The notes under the pieces were generated by a model. The model was not told where the DNA came from. It made no database searches and was given only the letters and a program-made list of their open reading frames with translations. Source: Miscanthus floridulus (lineage: Eukaryota; Streptophyta; Magnoliopsida; Poales; Poaceae). Taken from it: a stretch of 64,000 nucleotides of DNA. This document shows positions 21,477 to 33,200 of this stretch, piece by piece. The stretch covers positions 84,244,384-84,308,383 of the forward strand of contig NC_089587.1 in assembly GCF_019320115.1 (NCBI RefSeq). The letters run 5' to 3'. Position numbers and translations under genes: made by a program. Within the stretch, counting starts at the first letter, position 1; every line of letters starts with the position of its first letter.

Positions 21477-24400
21477 ATGGGTAGGAAGAAAGCTACGAGC
21501 AAGTCCCAGGCAACCTTCGTGGATGAGGAGTTGTCTCTTTCCATGATCGAGAACCAGGAGTTCGTGGCCATGAGGGCTACCCAAAAAGCTTGGCTGGCTC
21601 CGACAACAACTGAAGACCAGCTCCGCGAGCTTGCCAGTGATGGTCTAATCTAGAGCAAGGGCATTGCTGAATGGAGAGTCCTAGGCGAGCATCGAGTCCC
21701 TACTCTAGGTCCTGGTGAGATCATCCTTTTTGTCTCTTTTATCCGTGCCGGTCTTTGCCTTCCTGCTTCCGCCTTCCTTCATCAATTTCTTGGTTATTTT
21801 GGGGTTAGTCTGAACCATCTAACTCCCAATGCCGTTCTCCATCTTTCTGTTTTCATACATCTCTATGAAGCTTTCCTTAGAATTCCTCCTTCCCTTTCTC
21901 TTTTCCATCACTTCTTTTGTCTGAAGCCTCAACCCTGCCGTGAAGATACCAATGTTCTTGGCGGCTGTGGGATTCAGTTTCACCAGGGTCTGAAAAGCAA
22001 GTTCTTGGACTATGACCTGGTTGATTCTGTGAGGGATTGACGCACTGATTGGTTTTATGCCACCAATTTGATTCCTTCTCTTGCCGTGCATTCTGGATCT
22101 AGTCCCTCAGTTAACGACCGGTGGGAAAAGAACTCCCTGACTCTAGTCGAGCTCCAGGCGATCCAGCCATTCCTTGAGTGGATAAGCACTCTGAAGCAGC
22201 AGGGCTTAACCAGTTTCAGAATCATCTCAAGTTTTCTTCGCTGTCATGTCCAGCCTCTAAAGGAATGAGAGAACTTTGGCTTCGAGTACTCTAGGGCTAA
22301 GGATCCTTCGCGAATGGTCCCTACTCTTGAGTTGATCGATGAGGAGGTTCTCGAGCGTCTCCAGAAGATGCTAAAGGGAGCAAGCGTTGTCCCACTTACT
22401 GTCTCCGAGTTCTCTGCCAACAACCCGCCTCTAGCTGTGAGTAGTTTTCTCTTCTTGTGGGTACTTTCTGTATTTCTTTTGCTGTATTCATTTTTGCTTA
22501 ATTTTCCTTATCTTGTTGTTTTATTCTTCCTGTAGGAATTGGGGCGCAACTTTGTTGACCCGATCCCTCTTGATGCCCCCCTACCATGGTGAATACTAGG
22601 GAGTACCTTGCTGGGGCTTCTGTAACCAGTAAGTTCCCAATCACCACTATGTTTCCTAGAGTTTCTTTCGGAGTTGTTGATGTATATGAAGAATATGTTT
22701 CTCGTCCAGTCCCTCGAGGTCCTTGTAGTGTCTCGAAGAGGGGGTGAGCGGATGGTTCTTCATCTAGTTTACCTGCTTCCAAGAAGTCTCGCCAGCCAAG
22801 TACTCGTCCAGGTACTCCAATTGTAGCTAGAATGCTCTTAGGTGAGCATATTAATACACTCTGTCCCTTTGTCTTCTTGTTTTTGTCTTGAACCGAGTAC
22901 TTTTGTTCTTTTTTTAGCTAGTACTATGGTGGCCTTGGTCGAAACTGAGGAAGAAGAGGGCAATGATGCACCCCTTATCATGCGGCGGTGAGTTATTTTC
23001 TTGTTCTGCTGCTGCTGAATCGCTCCTCTTTGTTTTGACTTTGGTCTTGATCTTTTTGTAGTAAGCGGTCATCGGGCACTAGTTCTTCTGAGGCTCCTGC
23101 ACTGGGTTCTTCTATGGCTCCGATGCTGAGTTCTTTTGTAGCTCTGATGTCGGGTTCTTCTGGGGCTCTAGTACTGGCTATACCGCTCCAGCTGCCTAGT
23201 GGCAGGGATGTTTTTGCTGCCGTGGTTCCTCCTGCAAGGTCTTCTTTTTGTTTTGCGAAGAAGAAGATAGCTGGGTGAGTGGATTCTAGTTTTGTCTCTT
23301 TGCTTCTGTTCTCCATTTCTCTTGTTCTCATTGGTGAGTTCTTTTATCAACTTTCAGGCCTTCGTCTTCTCTTGTCTCTCCATTGACTTCTTGCTAGCCC
23401 TCTGTTGTGCCATCGAGTACTGAGCCTCAGGACTTGCAGCGCACTGTTAGTGAAGTGGTTGTGGGGGCGACAAGGCCTTCTGGTGACGATGCTGCTGCTG
23501 TCTTGGCTGCCCCAGAGGTGACCATGGCCATTGCGGTGGACTCATCTAGGGAGGCAGCCGGGGCTTCCCATGATGTGTCTTTGGCCTTGTCTTCTCTTCA
23601 TCGGCCGTCTTCTCCCTCTGCTCCTCTTTTTGCTAAAGATGTGGTTCATCAATTTGATGCCACTCATCGGTTGTCAGAGTTGACCGCTTCTTGGGGAGAG
23701 TTCACGACCTTTGCGACTTCTTTTGGAGAAAAACTCCGAGTAAGTTTTCTGAAGTTCTTTCTTTGGATGTCCATCTTTCTCCTATTCTTATGTCTTCTTT
23801 CTCTCTTTCTTTTTTGTTCAGTCCTTCTCTCAGGACCATACCAGCTTCTTCTTCTCGTCGGAAACCGAGAAGAAGTTGTCTTCTGAGTTGAGCACCCTGA
23901 AGGCAGAGCTGGATCTCTGCTAGGCTGAGATGGAGGCTGGGCGTAAAATGCATCAGAAGGAGGAATAAGGTCTCCATGCCCGGGTTGTTGAGGCTAAGAA
24001 ATAGAGGGATGCCGCTATCTAGGAGGCTCTAAAGAATTCGGAGGCCATGAAGAACTTGGAGGCCATGAAGGAGTGCAACGGTATTGCAGGTTCTTTTTGT
24101 TTCCTTCTACATTCAAACTCTCCTTTCTGTTGACTTGTTGTTTGTTGTCTTGTCTAGCTCTTTGGGTTGAAAAGCAGAAGCTCTTGGAGGGCGTTGATGA
24201 AATAAAGACTCTTGTTCATACGAGTCACAACAAGGCTGAGGAGGTAATTACTCATGCTGAGGAGGAACTTGCGCTTGCTAAGTTGATTAGGTGTGGAGCT
24301 GATAGAGATCTTGTGCAGGCCCAAAAAACTATTGAAGACTTGTCTAGCAAGTTGGCAATGACTACTGAAAACTGGAAAGCTTTATGGAAATCCTTTCGTT

Positions 24401-24702
24401 CAGTAGCCGACGTTCTCCGAACTCTAGCGGATGATGGGCAATCTTGGGCTTAGTTAATTCCTCGAATTCCGACTCATTTCCAAGAGTTCATGAAGAGGTG
24501 TGCCTAACTGTGCACCAAGAATGTCCTGGCCTAGGTCCGGGTTCTTGCTCCGGTGGCTCCTTTGTCCAAGATAGCAGAGGAAGCTGATAGTCAAGAATAC
24601 ATTGATGTCGTTGAGAGGATGGAGCCTGAGGTTGAAGACTTAGCTAGTAGAATTGTGGATAATCTTAATATTGTTATCTCTTCTCCTGATGATGACGCTT
24701 GA
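21477..24702 (+). pseudogene. Antisense accessory gene of the gypsy element, intron-containing
   Basis: This gene runs opposite to gag-pol. It starts at an ATG at 21477 (M-G-R-K-K-A-T-S-K-S) and reads through a compact globular block (W-L-A-P-T-T-T-E-D-Q-L onward, to about 22436) that resembles the putative gypsy-type transposon domain often annotated in grasses. GT donors and AG acceptors of plant type separate later exons (for example 22437 and 22535). The final exons, 24170-24702, encode a coiled-coil-like segment (EEVITHAEEELALAKL, DLVQAQKTIEDLSSKLAM) and an acidic end closing with D-D-D-A and TGA at 24700. In-frame stops at 21651 (TAG), 22038 and 22266 (TGA) show decay. Function unknown. 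An AT-rich leader with TTTAAAG at about 21325 could serve as its promoter. Confidence 0.65.
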
Positions 24703-24879
24703 TGTATTTGACCTTTATGCCCGTGCCTTGTAATATGACATTATACTTCTTTTTGAATGAAGATTTTTGTTGATGTCTTCTTTGCTTGGATGCCTTGTTT
24801 ATTCCTTGGATGATTTGTCCAATTGGTCAGAGTTACTTGACTTGCCGAGTACTTTGTCTTGCTTTCATCTTTGCCTTGT

Positions 24880-25160
24880 AAACAACTCTGCGCGCTATCT
24901 TGACAAACTTTCTTGATTTGTCGAGTACTTTTCTATCCCATGTAAACAACTTGTTATACATAGATCTTTGTGTTGACAACTTTTCTTGATCTGTCGAGTG
25001 CCTGTCTGGCCTTCTTTTGTTCCATGTAAACAACTCATTATATGTAGATTTTTGTGTTGACAACCTTTCTTGATCCGTTGAGTGCTTGTTTGGCTGCTTG
25101 TCTGGCCTAGCCTTCTTTTGTGCCATGTAAACAACTCATTATATGTAGATCTTTGTGTTC
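24880..25160. repeat. Imperfect tandem repeats of 65-100 bp
   Basis: CATGTAAACAACTCATTATATGTAGAT-type blocks recur at about 24882, 24948, 25031 and 25132, each followed by TTGTGTT and CTTGAT-TG-CGAGTGC. They are non-coding and lie in the gypsy 3' region. Confidence 0.7.
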
Positions 25161-25261
25161 TTGGGTATCTCCAGTGTAGCCCCTGAGCCTCTTGCTATTT
25201 GGAACAAGTAGCTGGAGAGTCTTGTCTTGAAATTGATGGGTCTATGCTCAGACATATTTTT

Positions 25262-25610
25262 AGCCATTTTGCTTTTTATTTTGGGTGTTAGCTTGTTAGC
25301 TACCCTCATCGACAGGCTCAAGCGTCTTTTCAGCTATTTTGCTCTCGGTCGGGATGCTCAGGCGTCTTTTTCAGCCATTTTGCTTTTTATTTCGGGTGTT
25401 AGCTTGTTAGCTACCCTCATCGATGGGCTCAAACGTCTTTTCAGCTATTTTGCTCTTGGCCGGGATGCTCAGGCGTCTTTTCAGCCATTTTGCTTTTTAT
25501 TTCGGGTGTTAGCTTGTTAGCTACCCTCATCGGTGGACTCAAGCATCTTTTCAGCTATTTTGCTCGCGGCCGGGATGCTTAGGCGTCTTTTTAGCCATTT
25601 TGCTTTTTAG
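25262..25610. repeat. Tandem array, three and a part units of about 110 bp
   Basis: AGCCATTTTGCTTTTTA recurs at 25262, 25373, 25483 and 25593, that is every 110-111 bp. Each unit also holds GTTAGCTTGTTAGCTACC and GGGATGCT-AGGCGTC. Unit-to-unit identity is high. It lies just downstream of integrase in the element's orientation. Confidence 0.88.
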
Positions 25611-25775
25611 AAACAACTCGGGATGAGACATATGTTTGTCGAGAAAGAATCATCTTTATTGATCATTAATATTGATATGTCATAATGATACATATGTTTT
25701 TGGTGGGCGCTATCTTTGTTGATCATGAACGTTGATCTCTCGTGTCTTGTATACATATTTTCCCTTGAGTTGTTT

Positions 25776-27015
25776 TCATGCATAGAATCTTCGTAGCTGA
25801 CTGATGTGCCATGTATTGTTGACTTCTTTTCCGTCTTCAGTTATGAGCTTGTATGTGCCCGGTCTGATGACTTTTTTTTATGATAAAAGGACCTTCCCAT
25901 GGACTGAGTAGTTTGTGGCGTCCGTCAGCTTTTTGTATTCTTCTTAGTACTAGGTCTCCGACTTATAATGATTGAGACTGGGTATTCTTGTTGTAGTGGC
26001 GCCTTAGTCCTTGGAGGTATCTTTCTAATTGCAGGGTAGCATTTATTCTAACTTCTTCTATACTATCGAGTTCTAATCTTCTGGTGTGTTCTGCTTCTCC
26101 TTCGTCATACTGTTCTATCCTTGGTGACATCTAGATTAAGTCAGCAGGTAGTACGGCTTCTGATCCGTAAACTAGGAAGAAGGGCGAGTATCCGGTGGCT
26201 CTACTTATTTGAGTTCGTAGCCCCCATACTACTTTGGGTAATTCTTCAATCCATTTTGATCCATAGTCTGCTAGCTCTTTATACAGTCTTAGTTTTAATC
26301 TGGCTAGTATGAGTCCATTAGCCCTTTCTACCTGTCCGTTGGCTTCTGGATGTGCGACTGATGCATAATCTATGCTAAAGCCACAATCATGTGCCCAACT
26401 TTTGAATTCTGTAGCTGTGAAGGGAGAACCCAAGTCTGTGATGATTCGATTGGGCATGCCGAAGCGGTGCATAATGTCTTGGATGAACTCGACTGCATTG
26501 GCTGCGCTGTATTTTGTGAGTGGTTTGTATTCGATCCACTTGGTGAACTTGTCAATTGCTACAAAGATGTACTCGAAACCGCCCTTTGCTTTCTTGAGAG
26601 GTCCTACTTGATCCAGCCCCCAGCAGGAGAAAGGCCAAGCGGGTGGGATCCAGATGAGGTTGTGGGCTGGCACATGAGCCTGTCTTGCAAACATCTAACA
26701 ACTTTTGCATCTTCTAATGAGTTCTTCTGCGTCTTTCAAAGTGGTTGGCCAGTAGAAACCAGTGCGAAATGCTTTGCCAACTAGTGTCCTTGAAGTGGCG
26801 TGATTTCCACAGCAACCTGAGTGTATTTCGTCTAGGATTTGTTTGCCTTCTTCAAACGAGATGTATTTTAGGAGTACTCCTGATGATGCAGCTCTTCTAT
26901 ATAGCTTGTCTCCTGCTAGGACGTAATTCTTGCTTCTGCAAATGACTCGTGTGGCTTCCTGTTTTTCCGCTGGCAACTTATTCTCTTTGATGTAATCAAT
27001 AAAACCTGAGTCCAT
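25776..27015 (-). pseudogene. Gypsy integrase
   Basis: From 27015 the frame shows the zinc-binding region (IHSGCCGNHATSRTL, FYWPTTLKDAEELIRRCKSC). A stop or frame break follows near 26695. The catalytic core then has GLDQVGPL, IITDLGSPFT (where N-G-S usually follows the Asp) and ANGQVERANG for the D,D,E triad. The C-terminal part down to the TGA at 25776 keeps the G-D-L-V-L-R and W-x-I-S-Q-L-R-R-F-Y type motifs. Integrase inserts element DNA into the genome. Confidence 0.88.
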
Positions 27016-27788
27016 GAAGTGGTGATTACCAACATCTGGGTGCCTTTTGCTGAGATTTGAGGGGTTATTTCACTGGGTTGTTTGATAGAGGGGGCTGATA
27101 ACTCCTCTATGAACACACCGGGTGGGACCTCTGCCCTGTCTGATCCAAGCTTGGCAAGGACATCTGCTATAATGTTGGAATCCCATAGGACATGTAGTAT
27201 TTCTAATCCTTGGAAATGTTTTTTGAGTTTTTGAATTTCAGCACAGTAAGCACCCATGTTTTCTTTGGTGCAATCCCAATCTTTATTGACTTGGTTGATG
27301 ACTATTACCGAATCACCGTATATGAGTAATCGCTTGATTCCGAGAGTAATTGCCACTCATAGCCCGTGGATAAGAGCTTCGTATTCTGCTTCATTATTGG
27401 TAGCTTGCCATAATATCTAAAGGACATACTTGAGTTGTTTTTCGTCTGGAGAAATTAGGAGGATGCCTACACCGGCTCCACCTAGCTTGAGTGATCCATC
27501 AAAGTACATCTTCCAATGATCAAGGATGGTGCTTGACATGGGTTGTTGAATTTCTGTCCATTCGGCAACAAAATCAGCAAGGGCTTGAGATTTAATTGCT
27601 TTCCGCAGGGTGAAATTGATGTTGAGAGCACCGAGTTCAACCGCCCACTTGGATATGCGCCCTGTTGCGTCTTTGTTGTGTAAGATGTCTCCTAGTGGGA
27701 AATCTGTCACCACGGTAATCTTGTGGCTTTCAAAATAGTGACAAAGCTTACGTGAAGTGATCAGTAGGGCGTAGAGTAGTTTTTGCAC
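26916..27788 (-). pseudogene. Gypsy RNase H and additional archaeal-type RNase H
   Basis: 27788-27417 covers the end of the usual RNase H plus the connection and start of a second one (MYFDGSLKLGGAGVGILL). 27356-26916 continues this second RNase H with IKRLLIYGDSVIVINQV and the ADVLAKLGS ending. Two RNase H domains in tandem are the mark of the Tat clade. A TAG/TAA break near 27360-27420 interrupts the frame. Confidence 0.82.
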
Positions 27789-27845
27789 ATGTGGGTACCA
27801 GATTTTTTATTCTGACAGTACTTCGCTGATGTAGTATACTAGGCA

Positions 27846-29160
27846 TTATACTTTATACACGTGCCCTTCTTCTTCTCTTTCCACTACTATCGCCGTGCTG
27901 ACTATAGTAGAAGTTGTTGCAATGTATAGCATCATGTCTTCGTCTTTCTTTGGAGGTGTGAGGATTGGTAAGGATGTGAGGTATGCCTTAAGTTTCTTGA
28001 AAGCTTCATTGGCTTCTTCCGTCCACTTGAACTTATCTGTCTTCTTTAGTAGTTTAAAGAAAGGTAATCCTTTTTCGCCGAGTCTTGAAATGAAATGATT
28101 GAGTGCCACCATGCAGCCTGTTAGTTTTTGTACATCTTTGACGCTTTGAGGAGGGCCCATCTCTGTTATGGCTCAAATTTGTTTGGCACTTGCTTCGATT
28201 CCACGATGACTGACCAAGAATCCGAGTAGTTGTCCTGAAGGAACTCCGAATACACACTTGTTTGGGTTCAATTTCCACCTCCACCTTTTCAGATTCTCGA
28301 AGGTTTGTTTTAAGTCTTCAATCAGTGCATCCAGGTTCTTTGTTTTTACAACCACGTCATCCACGTATGCTTCTACGTTTTCGTCGATCTGATCACCAAG
28401 GTATGTTTGGATAGCTCTTTGGTAAGTGGCTCTAGCATTCTTGAGTCCAAATGACATGGTCTTGTAGCAGTAGGCACCGAACGGAGTGATGAAAGATGTC
28501 TTACTTTGGTCCTGTTCTTTTAATGCGATCTAGTGATATCCGGAATAGCAGTCCAGAAAAGATAATAGGGCAGATCCTACTGTTGAATCAACTATCTAAT
28601 CAATGCGTGGTAGCCCGAATAGATTTTTCGGGCAGTGTTTATTGAGATATGTGTAGTCGACACACATGTGCCACTCGTCCGTATTCTTTTTCTGTACTAG
28701 AACTGGGTTTGCTAGCCAATCTAGATGAAGGATTTCTCTGATGAATCTGGCTGCCATTAGTTTTGTAATTTCCTTTTTAATTGCTGCCTTCTTGTCGGGA
28801 GAGAATCGTCGTAGTCATTGTTTCACAGGCTTGGAGCCTTCATTGATATCAATTCTGTGCTCAGCCAACTCTCTTGGGACCCCTGGCATGTCGATTAGCT
28901 TCTAAGCGAAGATATCTTTGTTGTCCCGAAGAAAGTTGGTGAGCGCGAGTTCCTATTTTGCTGATAGGTGTGCACTTATGGTTGTTGTTTTTGAGGGATC
29001 ATCAGTGCCTAGGTCGATTTGCTTGACGTCGGCTTCTTTTGGTGGTGCTAGGATGCTTGGCTTTTTAGCCAGTATCTCTAGTTCTTCTTGGCTTATTTCT
29101 ACAGCAATAGTGGCTTTTTTTCTTCCATCGTTTGCCTGTGCTCTTGCTGCAATTTGAATA
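27846..29160 (-). pseudogene. Gypsy reverse transcriptase
   Basis: Readable from 29160 down: a linker, WLANPVLVQKKNTDEWHMCVDY, then FGLKNARATYQRAI and the catalytic AYVDDVVVKTK (about 28370), then LGFLVSHRGIEA, KLTGCMVALNHFISRL and the RNase H entry KDEDMMLYIATTSTIVS down to 27846. Several single stops (for example before 28457 and near 28160) break the frame. The catalytic Y-V-D-D itself is intact. Confidence 0.88.
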
Positions 29161-29162
29161 GC

Positions 29163-29981
29163 CTAAACATCACAGTCAAATGCGCGCTTTAAATCACTCT
29201 GAAGAGAAAGAACACCGTTAGGCCCTGGCATCTGAAGCAACAGGTACGGATAATGCGGTATTGTCATGAATTTTGCTAGTGCCGAGTGCCTGAGGATCAC
29301 GTGATATGATGAATCGAAGTCTGCGACTTCAAACTTGATGAGCTCTGTACGGTAGTTCAAGGGAGTTCTAAAGGTAACCGGTAGAGTGATTTGTCCAAGT
29401 GGCATTGCTGCCTTGCTGGGTACTATGCCATAAAAAGGTGTGCTTGTTGGTGTGATCATCCTGGCGAGTTGTAGTCCCATCTTCCTTAGAGTTTCTAAAA
29501 AAATAATGTTGAGTCCATCTCCTCCGTCGATTAGTACTTTTGTAACAGTCATATCGGCAATGGTTGGATCTAGAACCAATGGGTAATGGCCTGCGTTTCC
29601 TACGCTGGTCCATTGGTCTTCTCTTGAAAATTGGATTGAATACTCTAACCAATTGAGATATCTTGGTGTAGCAGGTTCTGCTATCATGATGGTTCGTAAC
29701 GCTAGTTTTTCTTGATGTCTGCTTCTGGAATCTAGAACCCTGGCAAAGATTACTGCCACTGTCCCTCTAGATTTTTGGAATCCCTTGTCTTCAAGGTTGT
29801 CTCCTTCTTTTTTCTGATTGTCTTCTTTATTGTTTCCCTTGCTATCTTTTCTAGTGTATCTTTCATTGAAGGTGTAGCAATTTCCGATGGTGTGCTTTCC
29901 ATTGGGGTGCAAGGGGCAACGTATGTTCTCAATGTCATCATATCTTCTGGGCTTGGTAAATTTCTTTGATTTGTCAGCCAT
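29163..29981 (-). pseudogene. Gypsy gag C-terminus and aspartic protease
   Basis: An open block of 272 codons. It starts with a Cys/His segment (RCPLHPNGKHTIGNCYTF) at the gag end. Then comes the protease with VLIDGGDGLNIIF, the Tat-type variant of the D-T/S-G active site (here D-G-G-D), followed by MGLQLARM, HYPYLLLQMPGPNGVL and AFDCDV. The protease cuts the polyprotein into working parts. Confidence 0.85.
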
Positions 29982-30218
29982 TGCTACTATGTTGTCTAGA
30001 CCACACTTTCTCTCCTGATGTCTGCTGTTTCGAGGAATTTGCCTATCCAGGTTGTCTCTGTTGTTTCTATCCAGGAATCTTTCTCATGTCTTCTCTTCTA
30101 CAATAATCATCTTTTCCACTGTTCTTCTGAATTTTTCATTGTTTCTTAGGTTTTCTTTGCAAAAGTCTTGAAATTGCCACCTAGCCATGATTTCATGAGA
30201 GAAGGCTTCGATTACTTC

Positions 30219-31655
30219 TCATTGTGTGATGTCATGTACTTGAGCTCGTAGTTCACCAAATCGTCGATAGTAGTTTCTGAGACTTTCACCTCCTTTCTGC
30301 TTGAGGCCTTTTAACTCTGCGTAGGTGATTGGATGTGTAATAATTCCTACGAAATTTTCATAGAAAGCCCTTTGCAAGTCTTCCCAATTTCTGATTGATC
30401 CTGGATTCAATTTGTCAAACCATTGAAGTGGCATGGTTTCTAGGGCCATGGGAAAGAACAAGGTTTTGATGTCATTGTCTCCTCTGGGCAATTCAATCGA
30501 TTGTGAGTAAATCCTGAGCCATTGCTTTGGTTCGGTCTTGCCATCATACTTGGAGTGGTTGGACAGCTTGAACTTGTGAGGTAGTCGTATTGAAGCAAGT
30601 CTATTTGCAAAACAGGGGAATCTATCGTGCGTTCTGGCTTCTGTATATTCTGATTCTATGCCCCCTTCTTGCCAACTATCATCTTGGTGAGAGTAGTTCT
30701 ACGTGGCCGTCCAAGTAGGTGCTCTACTTCTGGCCTTTCTTGGTTGTTCGACTCGGTTGTTTTGACTATGATTTCTTTGGCTCTCTCCATTGTGACTTCC
30801 ACTTGGTCCAAGTCTTTTGAAAGAGGACTTCCTTTGATTTTGATCTTCCTATTCATGAGATGTTGCCCTTCCATTGTGTGTTCTAAGGACTGTTGATTGG
30901 AGGAAGTCTCGGACCTGTTCTTATTTTTCATTGGGATATGAAGTCGCCCTGAGTTCTTCTAATGCTTCTCGGATCTTGTCGTAGGGTGTATTCACCGCTC
31001 GTCCTTCTTTGACCTCTCGCTCTGATTTTCTTCTATTGTACTCGGCTAGATCTAACTCATATTTGATCCAAGTGTCCTTTCACTGCTTAGCACGGTGTTG
31101 ACGTCCTTGTTTTAATTTGTTCTTTCTTTCTCTTGCTTGCCTTTGACCCTCAGTCTCACCATCATGCCCCTAGATAAATGGTGATATATTGGATTCAAAT
31201 TCATCTGAAGACCTCACGTCGGGTACTTCTAGAGGGATCAATGGTGATCGAGGATGGTGAATCATGAATACTTCTCTAGCGTGAGTTGTTCTATCATCGT
31301 TGTTGATTTCCGTACTGCCAGAGCTATTGATAACTTTAGTAGAGGTTTCAAGGTCATAGATCGAATATCCTTCTTGGTAGGGTAGAGTTGCTGTTGTCGT
31401 ATTGTCGACTAGTTGGGTGCCATCATCTTTAGGAACGGTACCTGGCCAGTGAATGATGCAGTCTTGAGATGTTATAGTTAAAACAGGGCCTTCCTGGGCT
31501 CCCTTCAGTGGCATTCTAAGCACTGGATCGAGGAATCCTTCGGGCCATGTCTGATAAGGTGTTGCCATGTTGTGGAGTCCGAATGGAAGAGGGTCCGACT
31601 TCTTTGAAGTACTCTGAGTGTACTCTGAGTAGTATTCTTGATAGGTTGATGTCAT
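30219..31655 (-). pseudogene. Gypsy gag
   Basis: 31655-31170 is the N-terminal part (161 codons, Ser/Thr/Gln-rich, no known fold seen). 30491-30219 carries the retrotransposon gag core: FFPMALETMPLQWFDKLNP, NWEDLQRAFYENF and GESLRNYYRRF. The section between (31170-30491) has stops in all frames, although fragments such as 30931-30656 remain open. Gag forms the virus-like particle. Confidence 0.82.
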
Positions 31656-32012
31656 GTTCCGGAGCCTTGTTAGAAAAGAACTCGGTTTTTCGAAAGAACT
31701 CGGAAAAGACTTTGTCTCAGAAGCAGAACTTGAGTTTGAATCGGATGCGTGAAGTCATGGAATCTGAGTTGGATTGGATATTACGAGCTGCATGAATCTT
31801 CTAGCAAGCTGATCTGTCGTTGTCACCGAAATGGAAAAGTCCTGATGATGATCTAAATCTTTGAGGAGATGGCCTTAGAGCTTGCCCTCATCGTTCGCCT
31901 CGTAGATCCATGAGCCAAAGATGAAAGTTGATCCCGTCGAGAAGATCATGCTGTCGAGGTCCATCAAGCTCTCGGATGCAAATTCACTGAAAGCCCTACC
32001 TAGCGTGCTAGC

Positions 32013-32415
32013 TGTCGATGTTTGACCACCGATAGCCTGCCACGCGGGTACCCAGGGCAGTATGTTCGGGCTTTAGCGTATGCAAAACTCGATGGTAAAC
32101 GCAAGGGATAGTCGATTTATCCTGGTTCGGACCCTCGATCTTTGATCGAGTAATAGCCCTATGTCCAGTCAGCGTTAGCCTTTACGTTGGATTGATTGTA
32201 AAGTGTTGTGTTGTACAATTGTTATCCAAACTCCCGATCTAAGGAGCTCTGCCCTCCTTTATATAGTCAGGAGGCTAGAGTCCTAGTTGGTTTACAATGA
32301 GAGTTCCTAGTAGGATTACAGAATAATACTACTACTAAGATTATAGGGGAAGAATCCTAGTTAGGCTAGTTCTTCTCCCTTCCTTGCGGGGTATCCTGTG
32401 GGTCCCGCACCGACA
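32013..32415 (-). repeat. 5' LTR of the gypsy element
   Basis: It begins TGTCGATG in plus orientation and ends CACCGACA, an inverted TGTCG/CGACA pair. It aligns with the left LTR with about 27 differences. Confidence 0.92.
32258..32266 (-). promoter_or_regulatory. TATA-like box in the gypsy 5' LTR
   Basis: On the minus strand CTATATAAAGGAGG lies in the middle of the LTR and is kept in the left LTR. It is the likely core promoter for the element's transcript. Confidence 0.5.
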
Positions 32416-33200
32416 ACTGCTCCGCTAATTCTAATAAGCATTATAGAAGTCCTCCTGCAGGGGTGTATAGAATCCCTCTGATGCTCTCTCATCCCTCCTA
32501 GGTGGAAACCACACCTCAAAGTCAACAAACCTCAGCTGTTGCACCTGCTTTGTCGTGGTGGCCCTCAGGTCAAGATGGGTCACTAGAGGCGGACCCTGTG
32601 GTCGAGGCGGTGGACGAGAACCCCTCCGCTGAGTGACTGGCCATGGTGAAACTAGGACACGAGTATGACCAGAGCGGCGTAACTATGGCTATGGTGCCTA
32701 CTCTGTCTCCTCGACCTGCTAAATCTGCTCACCCTCCTGAGACTGCTGTGTTTGTTGTGCCTCCTATGTCTACTGAGCTGGCTAAGGCTTCTGAGTCTAC
32801 TGTGTGGGCTGAGGCTGCTATTGTGGCTCCCCCTAAGGCTAAACCTCGTCAATGGAAACTTGCCATCCTCCAATCATGAGGGTCCCAGCTGGACCACCAT
32901 GAAGACGCTCAACACGTTGAAGTGTAGCCATAGCCTCTGGTGAAAGCAGATTGGCAATCCGAACTCCATTGTGAGCGCCTCCTCTCTCGGCATGCTTGGT
33001 GGCCTCTGCAACTGCAGCGGCTCTCATTGTATCTGCATCTGGATACTTGCGCTTCCTAATTGCCAGATTCTTGGTCGCCTTGCCTTTAGGTTCTGTAGGC
33101 TGGTGAGGTGGGGGCCTCGGATCCTCGTCACTGGGACCACCTTCGGCATTCTTCACATGAGCCATATGACAAGAGCTGCTGCCTCTGACAAAGACCAACT
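32416..33200 (-). pseudogene. Accessory ORF of the large copia, proximal part
   Basis: 33198-32839 is open for 119 codons (VRGSSSCHMAHVKNAEGGPS, KATKNLAIRKRKYPDADT, ERLHGGPAGTLMIGG). Low-complexity Gln/Ser/Arg-rich text with stops follows. It lies in the same sense as pol and downstream of it. Conserved phrases of this kind occur in uncharacterised proteins linked to grass retrotransposons, but I cannot assign a function. The gypsy insertion separates it from its continuation at 19129-18300. Confidence 0.5.

Larger units (their letters stand above)
19130..32415 (-). mobile_element. Tat-like Ty3/gypsy LTR retrotransposon, 13.3 kb
   Basis: LTRs of about 402 bp lie at 19130-19531 and 32013-32415, starting TGTCG and, at the right, ending CGACA. 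Domain order on the minus strand is gag, protease, RT, RNase H, a second (archaeal-type) RNase H, integrase. This order with the extra RNase H marks the Tat lineage. About 6 kb lie between integrase and the 3' LTR and hold an antisense gene and tandem repeats. The LTRs differ at about 27 of 400 sites, nearly all transitions. Flanks ACTAT (19125-19129) and ACTGC (32416-32420) are only a partial target duplication. It lies within the accessory region of the large copia. Confidence 0.92.
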
